Assembly: GCA_023301795.1 (NCBI GenBank)
Contig: JALZVU010000211.1
Coordinates: 1-53,322, forward strand
Reading direction: 5' to 3'
DNA length: 53,322 bases
Origin: Granulosicoccus sp.
GTDB lineage: Bacteria > Pseudomonadota > Gammaproteobacteria > Granulosicoccales > Granulosicoccaceae
The notes below the pieces were generated by a model. It did not search any database, was not told the origin of the DNA, and saw only the letters and a program-made list of their open reading frames with translations. Positions 1-8,182 of the stretch are shown in pieces. A program made the position numbers and the translations under genes. Positions within the stretch are counted from its first letter, which is position 1, and each line of letters opens with the position of its first letter.

Positions 1-115
1 TATGGGGGCCGCCCAGGCAAGGAGCGGAATACAGACTGTATTTCCGACGGGGGCGCCCAGCCTGAGTAGGATTCGCTACAGGAAAAGGGGGCGCGGAAGT
101 ATTTGGTGTATTCAT
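1..115 (-). CDS. Possible 5' end of an unidentified gene, cut by the window edge
   Basis: Starting from an ATG at 113-115 on the minus strand, the frame stays open for 38 codons to the window edge. The visible part begins MNTPNTSAPPFPVANPTQ and then turns basic (GRPRRKYSLYS). It lies downstream of, and on the same strand as, the ADP-ribosylglycohydrolase gene, so it could be the next gene in that run. I do not recognise the family, and such a short open frame in a C-rich stretch may be chance. Confidence 0.3.
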   Translation of the reverse strand, partial: MNTPNTSAPPFPVANPTQAGRPRRKYSLYSAPCLGGPH

Positions 116-158
116 GGATAATCCGGGCTGGCCCGGCCCGCCCAATGGTGCGAAAATA

Positions 159-202
159 GCGTTTTCAAAATCTGCTTCTACTGGGCAGGCCATTGAAAAC
201 GC
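159..202 (-). terminator. Hairpin after the ADP-ribosylglycohydrolase gene
   Basis: A perfect 10-bp inverted repeat (GCGTTTTCAA at 159-168, TTGAAAACGC at 193-202) with a 24-nt loop lies just past the stop at 221. On the minus strand it is followed by a moderately T-rich CTATTTTC. It may be a weak terminator or an attenuating stem. Confidence 0.4.
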
Positions 203-220
203 TCGGTCGCAAATCCTGAG

Positions 221-1357
221 TTAATCAGGGTAGAACATGTCCAGATAACGTTCCAACTCATTATTGAGTTCGTCGTGAATACGTAAACCCTCATACCAAT
301 CAGCTGAGTAAGCGCCGCTTGCCAGTCCCACCAGAGTACCTAGCACCGATCCGCGATGCGCGTTTTCTCCTCCCAGATTGGTATTGGTTAACATTGCACG
401 TTTATCATCTGCTGAATATTTTGCTGCCAGATAACAGACGCTGGGCCATGAGTCGGTAATGTAGCAAGCTAACGAGTACGTCCTGCCGACAACATAGTTG
501 TCAGGCTTGTCAGCAGCTAACAGTTTGTCCAATCGTGTACCACTAATGACAGAGGCGGCTTCGATAAAAGCGGTATCCGCAGCTTCGTTTTCTTCGCGAT
601 TTAAAAGCGTGTCGATAAGCGTGACATAAGCGTCCACAACTTCCAGCAATTTCTTGTCAGGATGGGTCAGCCAGACATGCTCACGACACGTCTCGCACGT
701 GTCATGTAGAGAATCACCACGGCCCAGGAGCGCCAGTGCCAGCGGTGCGACGGTTACCAAAGCACCCATTGACGGCGTATCGTGAGTAACTGCGCCACAT
801 TGCAGCGGCGCTTTGCCGGTAGCAAGGTTTGCGAAAAACCCACGATGACAACTTTCGGCGTAGGTATCTGGATGGGCAGGCGGGTCGGCAGTCATGAAGC
901 TGATGTAGGCATCAATCCACTGGTCAGTTTGGTACTGAGGATGGCTTAGCAGGTGATTGACCAGTAGCCGTGCCCACCACGCATTCAGCGTATTGTCACC
1001 GGCTTGCATTCCATGGTGATAATGCCCGTTGGGTCGCCCCCAGAATTGTTGGCGACCTTTAAGGATAACGTCACCGACGATTTCCTGGCCACCTTGTGCT
1101 TGAACACGTGAACGCCCGCCACCTGTCGTTGAGTGCAATGACATGATAGAACTGGGATGCTTTTCGGGTGCTGCCTCAAGACCTGTGATACCCCATTTTC
1201 CAAATGCTCTGAGAATGTCACCGGGATTGTAGAACCAGTGAACTGGCATGGAAAGCGAATCCCCGATGAACAGGTTGGCCAACGCCGCTTTCACGCGTTT
1301 GCGTTTGAGTGCTTGCGGGGTATTGGCCGCACTCGCAATATCGGTGATTTGTGTCAT
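221..1357 (-). CDS. ADP-ribosylglycohydrolase (DraG/ARH) family protein, divergent metal motifs
   Basis: A 378-aa protein. DraG/ARH-family enzymes remove ADP-ribose from proteins or small molecules using a binuclear magnesium site. Family-like features are GDSLSMPVHW near residue 32 and the C-terminal GGENAHRGSVLGTLVGLASG, which occupies the place of the usual GGDTDT-x-GA-xx-G motif. The N-terminal DDT-like motif reads GDNT. Two metal-ligand motifs therefore differ from textbook DraG, so the reaction may differ. It is the last complete member of a minus-strand run, 16 bp after the AEC carrier gene and probably co-transcribed with it and with the FAD oxidase. Fold assignment is fairly safe; the substrate is unknown. 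Confidence 0.8.
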   Translation of the reverse strand: MTQITDIASAANTPQALKRKRVKAALANLFIGDSLSMPVHWFYNPGDILRAFGKWGITGLEAAPEKHPSSIMSLHSTTGGGRSRVQAQGGQEIVGDVILKGRQQFWGRPNGHYHHGMQAGDNTLNAWWARLLVNHLLSHPQYQTDQWIDAYISFMTADPPAHPDTYAESCHRGFFANLATGKAPLQCGAVTHDTPSMGALVTVAPLALALLGRGDSLHDTCETCREHVWLTHPDKKLLEVVDAYVTLIDTLLNREENEAADTAFIEAASVISGTRLDKLLAADKPDNYVVGRTYSLACYITDSWPSVCYLAAKYSADDKRAMLTNTNLGGENAHRGSVLGTLVGLASGAYSADWYEGLRIHDELNNELERYLDMFYPD

Positions 1358-1373
1358 GTCAGCATGCCTGTTG

Positions 1374-2318
1374 TTATAGATAACCTGTAGAAGACAGATA
1401 CAGGTACGTAGTAACGCTGATTATGGACAGACACGTGGACACAACAACCGCACTGGAGGCACGCTCTTCCCAGATGCCGTATTGCTGAGCTATAACAAAT
1501 ACATTGGTGGCACTGGGTAGCGCTGCCAGCAGCACTGCTGAGTGTAGCCATACAGGATCAAGATCCGGGATTTGACTCAGTAGGAAATACATCAGGGCAG
1601 GATGAGCGATTAGCTTGATGGGCACCAGATACCCTAACTCCAGAGGGATGCGTTGCAGAGGTCTGAGAGCTGCGGTGACGCCCATGACAAACAACGCGCA
1701 GGGTGCTGCAGCATTGGATAGTGTTGAAAGCAGGCTGCTTGCTGGCGCAGGCGGCACAAATTCGAAAAACGCTGCAAAGATACCGGCGATGGTCGCCAAA
1801 ATAAAAGGGTGTGTAAAAATCTTTACACCGATGCCGCGGATTAACTTCAACAAGCTTCTTTTGCGTCGGCTGCCCATCGCCATCAGCGATGGAGCCAGCG
1901 TGAAGTGCATGGCATTGTCCATGCAGAAAACCAATGCTACCGGGACACCTGCTTGTGGACCGAAAGCGGCAATGGCCAGAGGTGGGCCCATGTAGCCAAT
2001 ATTGCCATAGGCACCGGCAAAGCCCTGAATGGTGGACTCGCGGGTATTGGCTCGTCCAAGCACTTTTGCAATGAGAAACGTCAATACGAAAACGATGAAC
2101 GTGCCTAGGGTCGTGGTGAGCAGAAACGTGCCGTTGGCAAATTCGCTGACGGGTGTCTGCGCTAACAGGTTAAAAAATAGCGCGGGCAGTGCTATGTAGA
2201 CAATGAAAAAATTCATCCATGCCAGACCCTCTACCGGAATCCCTTTTAAGCGACCCGCCAGATATCCAAGCAATATCAGCCCGAATAATGGCATGACCAG
2301 TGTGCCGATCTGAAACAT
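1374..2318 (-). CDS. AEC family transporter (auxin efflux carrier/malate permease type)
   Basis: A 314-aa, very hydrophobic inner-membrane protein with about ten predicted helices. It opens with FQIGTLVMPLFGLILLGYLAGR, typical of bacterial AEC carriers, which export or import small organic acids or amino-acid-like anions. The mid-protein stretch GAYGNIGYMGPPLAIAAFG is the conserved half-helix region of the family. The gene lies 19 bp downstream of a 2-hydroxyacid oxidase gene and 16 bp upstream of the ADP-ribosylglycohydrolase gene, all on minus. A hydroxyacid or dicarboxylate substrate is a reasonable inference from the oxidase neighbour but is not shown by the sequence. Confidence 0.88.
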   Translation of the reverse strand: MFQIGTLVMPLFGLILLGYLAGRLKGIPVEGLAWMNFFIVYIALPALFFNLLAQTPVSEFANGTFLLTTTLGTFIVFVLTFLIAKVLGRANTRESTIQGFAGAYGNIGYMGPPLAIAAFGPQAGVPVALVFCMDNAMHFTLAPSLMAMGSRRKRSLLKLIRGIGVKIFTHPFILATIAGIFAAFFEFVPPAPASSLLSTLSNAAAPCALFVMGVTAALRPLQRIPLELGYLVPIKLIAHPALMYFLLSQIPDLDPVWLHSAVLLAALPSATNVFVIAQQYGIWEERASSAVVVSTCLSIISVTTYLYLSSTGYL

Positions 2319-2337
2319 GCGGCTATGCGTGCCCTTG

Positions 2338-3822
2338 TTAGTTAGAGCTGGACGGTGGATTGATGTCGATGATTTTCCCTCTATTCAGAAGGTTTTTCGG
2401 ATCAAGTGTCTGTTTCAGCGTTCTCATCAGGTTGATTTCCACAGGACTGCGTGACAGGGCAAGGTACTGTTTCTTTTGAAGCCCGATACCGTGTTCTGCT
2501 GATACTGATCCACCCAGTGCTTGCAGTGGTGAATAGACATAAGTATTGCTTTGCTCTCGCCAGTGTTTATGTCGCGATACGCTCTCCGAGGTGTTCTGGT
2601 CAGTGTTGTTGGCATCGGCACTCATTTTGTGCTCAGTGAGTTCAGGTGGCGCCACCATAATATGTAGATTGCCATCAGCGAGATGTCCGTATACAAACAG
2701 CTTGCAGTTGTGCCAGTACAGTTCCACATCGTGCTGAAGCTGCTTAACGTATTGCTCCATACTGGCAATCGGCAAACTGATGTCGTACACAAACAGCGGA
2801 TGGTGCTCCAGTGCAATGTCTATGTGTTCGCGGATGTACCAGATGTTGGCAGCCTCAGTCTTTGATTGTGCAATGACCGCATCCACGATTACATCCTTTT
2901 CCAGTAGATGCTCCAGGGCTGAGGTAAACGTTGTATCGCTTTGGTTTTGCGTGTCAGCAGCACTCTTGGCTTCGACAATTGCATACAAAGGATATTCTGG
3001 AGACAGCGGGGCACTTACGGTGTCGCTTCGGGTAGGATCTGTGTTCAGTTTGTAAAAAGGTTGCCAGATAACTTCAAAGGCATCCAGAGTGCCATTGAGT
3101 GATTTATCCAGATGGCCAAGTATTGCAACAACATCATCGAACTGCCGACATGCCACTAACGCTGTCTGCACGACAGGTGTTGCAGCACGCAATCGCAATA
3201 CCACGCGCGTTATAATGCCCAGCGTGCCTTCGCTGCCAATAAACAATTGCTTGAGATCGTAGCCTGCGTTGTTTTTCATCATGCTGTTCATGGACGAGAC
3301 AATCGTGCCATCAGCTAACACGGCTTCAAGGCCTAGCACCTGTTCTCTTGCCATGCCATAACGTAAAACCGAAAGACCACCCGCATTGGTCGATACGTTA
3401 CCGCCGATGGTGCAAGATCCACGCGCTCCCAAGTCGAGTCCCAGTTGTAGGCCGATATCTGTTGCTGCTTGTTGTACATCTTGTAAAATAGCACCGGCCC
3501 CCACAGTCATTGTTCGGCCAACAGGATCAACCGTTTCAATCTGTTTCTGGCGTTCCAGACTCAGGATAAGATCTTGATCGGTGGTTAGGTTTCCATCGAC
3601 TAACCCGGTTACCCCTCCGTGCGTCACCACAAGCTGATTGTTTGCATGGCACAGTTTCAGTACTTCGGCGGTTTCTGACGTGTTGGCGGGGCGCACTAGC
3701 ACGTGTGCAACCAGCGGCCGTGCATCCCAGAAATGGGTTGCACGTTCACTGACTCGGTGACTATCCAGAACATGCTCTATGCCTACGATCTTTCGTAGAG
3801 CTTCCAGGAAACTATCGTTCAT
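2338..3822 (-). CDS. FAD-binding 2-hydroxyacid oxidase/dehydrogenase (GlcD/D2HGDH-like)
   Basis: About 494 aa from the ATG at 3820-3822. The frame continues 34 codons upstream to 3924, but that extension is low-complexity and outside family length (E. coli GlcD is 499 aa). The N-terminal half carries the PCMH-type FAD domain: GGVTGLVDGN, GARGSCTIGGNVSTNAGG and NNAGYDLKQLFIGSEGTLGIIT. The C-terminal half has the cap domain and the SAEHGIG motif near the end, followed by a DPKNLLNRGKI tail. Such flavoproteins oxidise D-lactate, glycolate or D-2-hydroxyglutarate. It is the first gene of a three-gene minus-strand run with a transporter, which suggests uptake and oxidation of a hydroxyacid. The exact substrate cannot be told from sequence. 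Confidence 0.88.
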   Translation of the reverse strand: MNDSFLEALRKIVGIEHVLDSHRVSERATHFWDARPLVAHVLVRPANTSETAEVLKLCHANNQLVVTHGGVTGLVDGNLTTDQDLILSLERQKQIETVDPVGRTMTVGAGAILQDVQQAATDIGLQLGLDLGARGSCTIGGNVSTNAGGLSVLRYGMAREQVLGLEAVLADGTIVSSMNSMMKNNAGYDLKQLFIGSEGTLGIITRVVLRLRAATPVVQTALVACRQFDDVVAILGHLDKSLNGTLDAFEVIWQPFYKLNTDPTRSDTVSAPLSPEYPLYAIVEAKSAADTQNQSDTTFTSALEHLLEKDVIVDAVIAQSKTEAANIWYIREHIDIALEHHPLFVYDISLPIASMEQYVKQLQHDVELYWHNCKLFVYGHLADGNLHIMVAPPELTEHKMSADANNTDQNTSESVSRHKHWREQSNTYVYSPLQALGGSVSAEHGIGLQKKQYLALSRSPVEINLMRTLKQTLDPKNLLNRGKIIDINPPSSSN

Positions 3823-4001
3823 CGGTGAATTCCATGCGTTAACTTTCTTGTGACTGGTACGGTTCTGGCTGCCCGCTATCAAGGGTGGGGACTCAAAATA
3901 GCCGCCTTGTTGAATATACAACACTATGCGCTAACCGCTGGCCTGCTTGTTGCTGTGATGGTGCAGTAAGCCATTAGCAACTGACATCAGTGGAAAATGA
4001 C

Positions 4002-4910
4002 ATGATGGATGTATCATCAATCAGTAAGGTGACTCTCGACTCAACCGTTGAGCAGCCGCAGCACCGTGCTGGAAGATTACTCATCGTAGGACTTGTTGTG
4101 TCCTCAGGTCTTGCCGTGCTACTGCCAGGGCTAACGTGGGCGAACGGCGCAGCCGCTAATTTGCTGTCGGACATGGACTGTGTCATCGAACCAAGCCGCA
4201 CTGTGGAGCTTGGGTCAGCGGTGCCTGGATTGCTGGCTGAAACCTTCTATGACCGTAGTGATTTTGTTCCCGCTGGTACGCTTATGGCGCGCCTTGAAAG
4301 CGATGTAGAAAGAGTGACGCTAGCAATTGCTGAAGAGTCAGCAAACAGCTCTACCGCTATTGCTCTTCGCAAAGTAACAGCCAGTTTTGGCGATCGTACT
4401 CAGGTACGCAATGCGGAGTTGTTAAAAAGCTCTAGTATTTCGCGACAGGTAATGGATCAGGTAAACACTGAAGCGACGATCGCGCAACTACAGGTCAAGC
4501 AGGAACAAGAGTCAAATCGCTTGGCGTCGCTTGAAGTTGATCGAGCCAGGGCGTTGCTTGAGCGACGAGAAATTAAAACGCCTATTAGTGGATCGGTGAC
4601 TGAGCGCTACAAAACCTCAGGAGAATATGTTGACAGCGAACCGGTGTATCAGGTGGCGCAGCTGGATCCGTTGCACGTGGAGGTCATCGTGCCTGTTGAG
4701 TATTTAGGCAGCCTTAAAGCAGGTTCTTATGCTGGGGTAACTTTGCACATGCCGGGATTCGAAGGCAGAGTACTTGAGGCTGTTGTGCGGCGTATAGACG
4801 CCGTTGCTGATGCAGCGAGTGCAACGTATGGTGTTCGGCTGGTACTCGACAATCCGGACTTGAGCATACCCAGCGGCGTGCGCTGCTCGGTTGATTTTTT
4901 TACTTCTTGA
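4002..4910 (+). CDS. Periplasmic adaptor (HlyD/RND membrane-fusion) protein, orphan
   Basis: About 302 aa. A GTG at 3990 is also in frame, but the ATG at 4002 has a GGA seven bases upstream. A hydrophobic N-terminal segment (about residues 25-45) ending ...TWANG is a signal peptide or anchor. It is followed by a biotinyl-lipoyl-like half (EPSRTVELGSAVPG, RSDFVPAGTLMARL), a short helical hairpin (about 95-180), the second lipoyl half (IKTPISGSVTERYKTSGEYV) and a beta-barrel domain (LHVEVIVPVEYLGSL). This order is that of MFP adaptors, which link an inner-membrane pump to an outer-membrane channel. No pump or TolC-like gene is adjacent, so the partner is unknown. Confidence 0.82.
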   Translation: MMDVSSISKVTLDSTVEQPQHRAGRLLIVGLVVSSGLAVLLPGLTWANGAAANLLSDMDCVIEPSRTVELGSAVPGLLAETFYDRSDFVPAGTLMARLESDVERVTLAIAEESANSSTAIALRKVTASFGDRTQVRNAELLKSSSISRQVMDQVNTEATIAQLQVKQEQESNRLASLEVDRARALLERREIKTPISGSVTERYKTSGEYVDSEPVYQVAQLDPLHVEVIVPVEYLGSLKAGSYAGVTLHMPGFEGRVLEAVVRRIDAVADAASATYGVRLVLDNPDLSIPSGVRCSVDFFTS

Positions 4911-4948
4911 ACAGTTCTCACTCCCCGTTACTTTGAGGGCAGAACGTA

Positions 4949-6001
4949 TTACCCGGTATGTGCTGTGAGATCCGATAGCTGATTGTGATGGACGCAGCGA
5001 TTCCTGCCGCTATCCTTGGCGGCGTAAAGCGCCTTGTCTGCTTGAGCTACAAGCGCTCTACCAGAGAAAAACGCCTCTGCTGGCGTTAACATTGTCTTCA
5101 TCGATGCAGTCACGCCGGTCAGGTTGGTTGATACTCCGATGCTTACTGTGATTTGTACAGTACCCGAACTCACATTTATCGAGGCGGCTTCGACCATCGA
5201 TCGTATTTTTTCTGCGGCTGTGAGTGCTTCAGTTTCGTCGGTACCTGGCATAACGACAATGAACTCCTCACCGCCATAGCGACCCACAAGATCGGAATCC
5301 CGATTTATGTTCTTGAGCACGCTGGCAAGATGCCGCAGTACCTTGTCACCACTGTCGTGCCCGAGACTGTCGTTAATATTTTTGAAGTGATCAATGTCAA
5401 GAAGCAGCACTGAGTAGCTGGCTTCCAGGCTGGTGTTCGAGAAGGCGTAGTTCTGAATCCAGTCATCAATGTAGCGTCGGTTGTGCAATTGGGTGAGGCT
5501 ATCGGTAATTGCAAGCTTACGCAGTTGCTTGTTCAGCTGAAGAAGTCTTTTATTCGCTGAGTTAAGTTTGAGGTTGCTTTTTTGCACACGCTCCAGGAGC
5601 TTGCTGTTTTCCCTTGTCAAGCGGACGGTATTGTAGGCGCGCTCAACAGTGCTCACTATCTCTTCGTGGTTAGTGAGTGGTTTGTTGAGGTAGTCATACG
5701 CGTTGCCTCTGAGTGCGCGCTTAACCAGCTCGTTACTCTCATGCCCCGTCATCATGATCACTTGAATGTTGTCATCATGTTCCTTGATATGCTCCAGAAT
5801 TTCAAATCCAGATACTCCATCCATCATGATGTCTGTTACAACGACATCAATATTCTCATGCGCGAGAATGTCTATTGCCTGAAATCCATCTTGCGCGCTT
5901 ATAACACGCCGGTTTTCGCCTTGAAGAATGATGCTCAGCAGCTGGGTGATCGCGGGTTCGTCATCCACAACCAGAACTGTACTTTGTGTTTGGTGTGTCA
6001 T
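4949..6001 (-). CDS. Response regulator diguanylate cyclase (REC-GGDEF)
   Basis: A 350-aa cytoplasmic protein. The N-terminal receiver domain (about residues 8-122) has the acidic pair VVDDE, the phospho-acceptor Asp57 in VVVTDIMMDG, and Lys107 in NKPLT. A short coiled coil (about 125-162) leads to a GGDEF domain (about 165-335) with active-site GGEEF at 243-247 and an intact RxxD inhibitory site (RDSD, 234-237). It should make cyclic di-GMP from two GTP when phosphorylated, with product feedback. No cognate histidine kinase is adjacent. Its neighbours on either side are unrelated genes. Confidence 0.95.
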   Translation of the reverse strand: MTHQTQSTVLVVDDEPAITQLLSIILQGENRRVISAQDGFQAIDILAHENIDVVVTDIMMDGVSGFEILEHIKEHDDNIQVIMMTGHESNELVKRALRGNAYDYLNKPLTNHEEIVSTVERAYNTVRLTRENSKLLERVQKSNLKLNSANKRLLQLNKQLRKLAITDSLTQLHNRRYIDDWIQNYAFSNTSLEASYSVLLLDIDHFKNINDSLGHDSGDKVLRHLASVLKNINRDSDLVGRYGGEEFIVVMPGTDETEALTAAEKIRSMVEAASINVSSGTVQITVSIGVSTNLTGVTASMKTMLTPAEAFFSGRALVAQADKALYAAKDSGRNRCVHHNQLSDLTAHTG

Positions 6002-6284
6002 TGTGGGTGCGGTTTCTTATCGTTCCATTGCGTGAGTGGCGTTACTACAGAAGGTTAACGGCTCAGAGTCCTCGCACTCAAAGAGTGAGCCGCACAAAGT
6101 TGTGCGCACTGAGGCTTGTGTCGCGACTTTTACAGTTTTTTGTGCAAGTAGAAACAAAAATGTGATGTAGTGCCGTATCCGTCAAGTGCGCTATGGCTCG
6201 TGACTCAGAGGCATGGACGCAGATGTCTGGCAGGCTTCTTATGTTATCCCGATATAGATAGACTGAGCGCTAACGGACAACGGC

Positions 6285-7139
6285 TCAAGATTTTGGCGTG
6301 CTAATTCGATGCTCGGGAATAACCCAAGGCACACTATCGCAACCGGTTACAACGCTGACACCATAGACGTTGGCAATATTGTCGTTGGTCAGTACTGCGG
6401 CCGGTTCGCCAACTGCCACTAGCCTGCCTTCGTGCATCAGTGCCAGACGATGGCAATAACGTACAGCCAGTGACAAATCATGCATAACCGCAACTACTGC
6501 GTGCTGATTGCTTGCGTAGTCTCGAAGTAATTGCATGGTTTGTAATTGATGGCCAAGATCCAGAGCTGATACAGGTTCGTCGGCAAATAATAGTGAGGGT
6601 GTCGCGGCCAGTGCACGGGCCAGTAATACCCTGGCACGTTCACCGCCCGATAAGGTGGGCACCTTGCGATAGCGTATGCTCTGGCAATCGGCTTCTGTGA
6701 TGGCATTCTCAACCGCCGCGTAATCTGCATCTGTCACTTTGCTCCAGCGGGGCAGGTGCGGTATTCGACCCAGCATGATTAGCCGTTCAACACTCAGTGG
6801 CCAATGCACGTTGCCCAGTTGCTCCACCCAAGCTATACATCGAGCCCGCTCAGTTGAGGAGTAGCTTGTAAGGTCACGCTTGTCAATGACTACGCTACCG
6901 GATGTTGGACTATCGATACCCGCAATGCATGCCAAGGCCGTAGATTTGCCAGCCCCGTTGGGGCCAATTAATCCCAACATCTCGTTGGCCATGAGATCGA
7001 AGGAAATATTGTCAACAATGGCGCGTCCGCCACGTTCTACGGTGAGGTCCTGAACTTGAATTCGTACCGTGTCTGTGGCCATGTCCTGAACATCAGTTTG
7101 TGTCACATTCAGAGAAGTATGCTTTGTCGATTGTTTCAT
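6285..7139 (-). CDS. btuD: ABC transporter ATP-binding protein of the cobalamin-uptake operon (BtuD-like)
   Basis: A 284-aa ATPase. Walker A is GPNGAGKST (59-67), the signature is LSGGERARVLLARAL, and Walker B is LLFADEPVSALD with an H-loop in VMHDLSL. These fit the FecE/BtuD/HmuV subfamily that powers FecCD permeases. I chose the ATG at 7137-7139 because it overlaps the permease stop as ATGA; the frame is open further upstream but reads as non-protein. A second in-frame ATG lies 19 codons downstream (7082). Last gene of the riboswitch-headed operon btuB-lipoprotein-btuC-btuD. The substrate is inferred as cobalamin or a corrinoid from the riboswitch. Confidence 0.9.
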   Translation of the reverse strand: MKQSTKHTSLNVTQTDVQDMATDTVRIQVQDLTVERGGRAIVDNISFDLMANEMLGLIGPNGAGKSTALACIAGIDSPTSGSVVIDKRDLTSYSSTERARCIAWVEQLGNVHWPLSVERLIMLGRIPHLPRWSKVTDADYAAVENAITEADCQSIRYRKVPTLSGGERARVLLARALAATPSLLFADEPVSALDLGHQLQTMQLLRDYASNQHAVVAVMHDLSLAVRYCHRLALMHEGRLVAVGEPAAVLTNDNIANVYGVSVVTGCDSVPWVIPEHRISTPKS

Positions 7140-8140
7140 CGAGCGTAATCCCGCCGGCTTTTCAGGATCAGCACCAAAAAGAATGGCGCTCCGACCAGCG
7201 CTGTTAGTACGCCTACCTTGAGCGGCACGGGTACGTCGGTGTATAGCGAAACCAGGCGCACGGCTATGTCGGCAGCCAGCAACATGGCAGCGCCCCCTAA
7301 CGCTGCAAGAGGTAGTAGACGTGAGGGCTGGTATTGAGCAAACGGGCGAAGCAGGTGCGGGATTACCAGGCCGATGAAGCCGATCATGCCGGTGGTTGCC
7401 ACGGCGGCTCCCACGCACAACGACACCGCAATGAAAACCCGCCACGATAATTTGCGTGTATTAATGCCCATGCTGCTGGCGGTGCGCTCACCCAGCGTCA
7501 AGGCATCGAGTGAACGTCCAGTGCCTGTGAGTAACAACCAGCCCAGCAGTGTGCAGGGCAGCATCACCCAGACATCTTGCAGGCTTCGGTCTGCAATATC
7601 CCCTAAAGTCCAAAGCACCAGCTCACGTATGGCGAACGGACTTGGGGCAAGGTTTAGCAGCAGCGATAAACAGGCGGCCGCTAGTGCATTGATGGCAACG
7701 CCTGCCAGAATCAGTGTGGAGACGCTGGAGTCGCGCCCCGAGAGCAGATAGACAAGACTGGTGGTAATCAAGGCACCGATCATACCGGCCAGAGGTACAG
7801 ATTGTGGGTGCCAAGTGCCTGCAAAAAAATACAAGGCTGTCACCGCCCCCAAGGCTGCACCACTTGCGCTTCCGACAAGGCCCGGACTGGCGAGTGGGTT
7901 TTGTAGCAATCCTTGCATGGCAGCACCAGACACTCCAAGTGAGATCCCGGCGATGATCGCAATCAAGGTTCTGGGAAGTCTTATCTCTCGGGTGATTACA
8001 GCGGATACTGATTCTGGGTCAGCGAAGGGTAACACCAGTGTGTCATGTAAGGATGACCATTGTTCGCCAAGGCACAAACTCACAAGGCCCAGAAAAACGA
8101 CCGACACACAAAGGATAGCAAGGCAGAGTCGGTCGTTCAT
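7136..8140 (-). CDS. btuC: FecCD-family ABC permease, corrinoid uptake (BtuC-like)
   Basis: A 334-aa inner-membrane permease with about nine or ten helices. Hallmarks are REIRLPRTLIAIIAGISLGVSGAAMQGLLQNPLASPGLVGSASGA-like sequence in the N-terminal third (about residues 49-95) and GMIGFIGLVIPHLLRPF near the C-terminal third, both characteristic of BtuC/HmuU/FecCD permeases for cobalamin, haem or siderophores. Its 3' end overlaps the ATPase start by four bases (ATGA), indicating translational coupling. No periplasmic binding protein (BtuF) gene is present in this operon. Confidence 0.92.
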   Translation of the reverse strand: MNDRLCLAILCVSVVFLGLVSLCLGEQWSSLHDTLVLPFADPESVSAVITREIRLPRTLIAIIAGISLGVSGAAMQGLLQNPLASPGLVGSASGAALGAVTALYFFAGTWHPQSVPLAGMIGALITTSLVYLLSGRDSSVSTLILAGVAINALAAACLSLLLNLAPSPFAIRELVLWTLGDIADRSLQDVWVMLPCTLLGWLLLTGTGRSLDALTLGERTASSMGINTRKLSWRVFIAVSLCVGAAVATTGMIGFIGLVIPHLLRPFAQYQPSRLLPLAALGGAAMLLAADIAVRLVSLYTDVPVPLKVGVLTALVGAPFFLVLILKSRRDYAR

Positions 8141-8182
8141 TGTTCAGTCCTTTAGGTGCCTGTCGAATTGTTGATTTATCTG

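Noticed and set aside
7140-7445. N-terminal extension of the BtuD-like ATPase
   Set aside because: The extra 102 codons are Arg/His-rich, out of family, and overlap the permease coding sequence; the ATGA overlap gives a better start.
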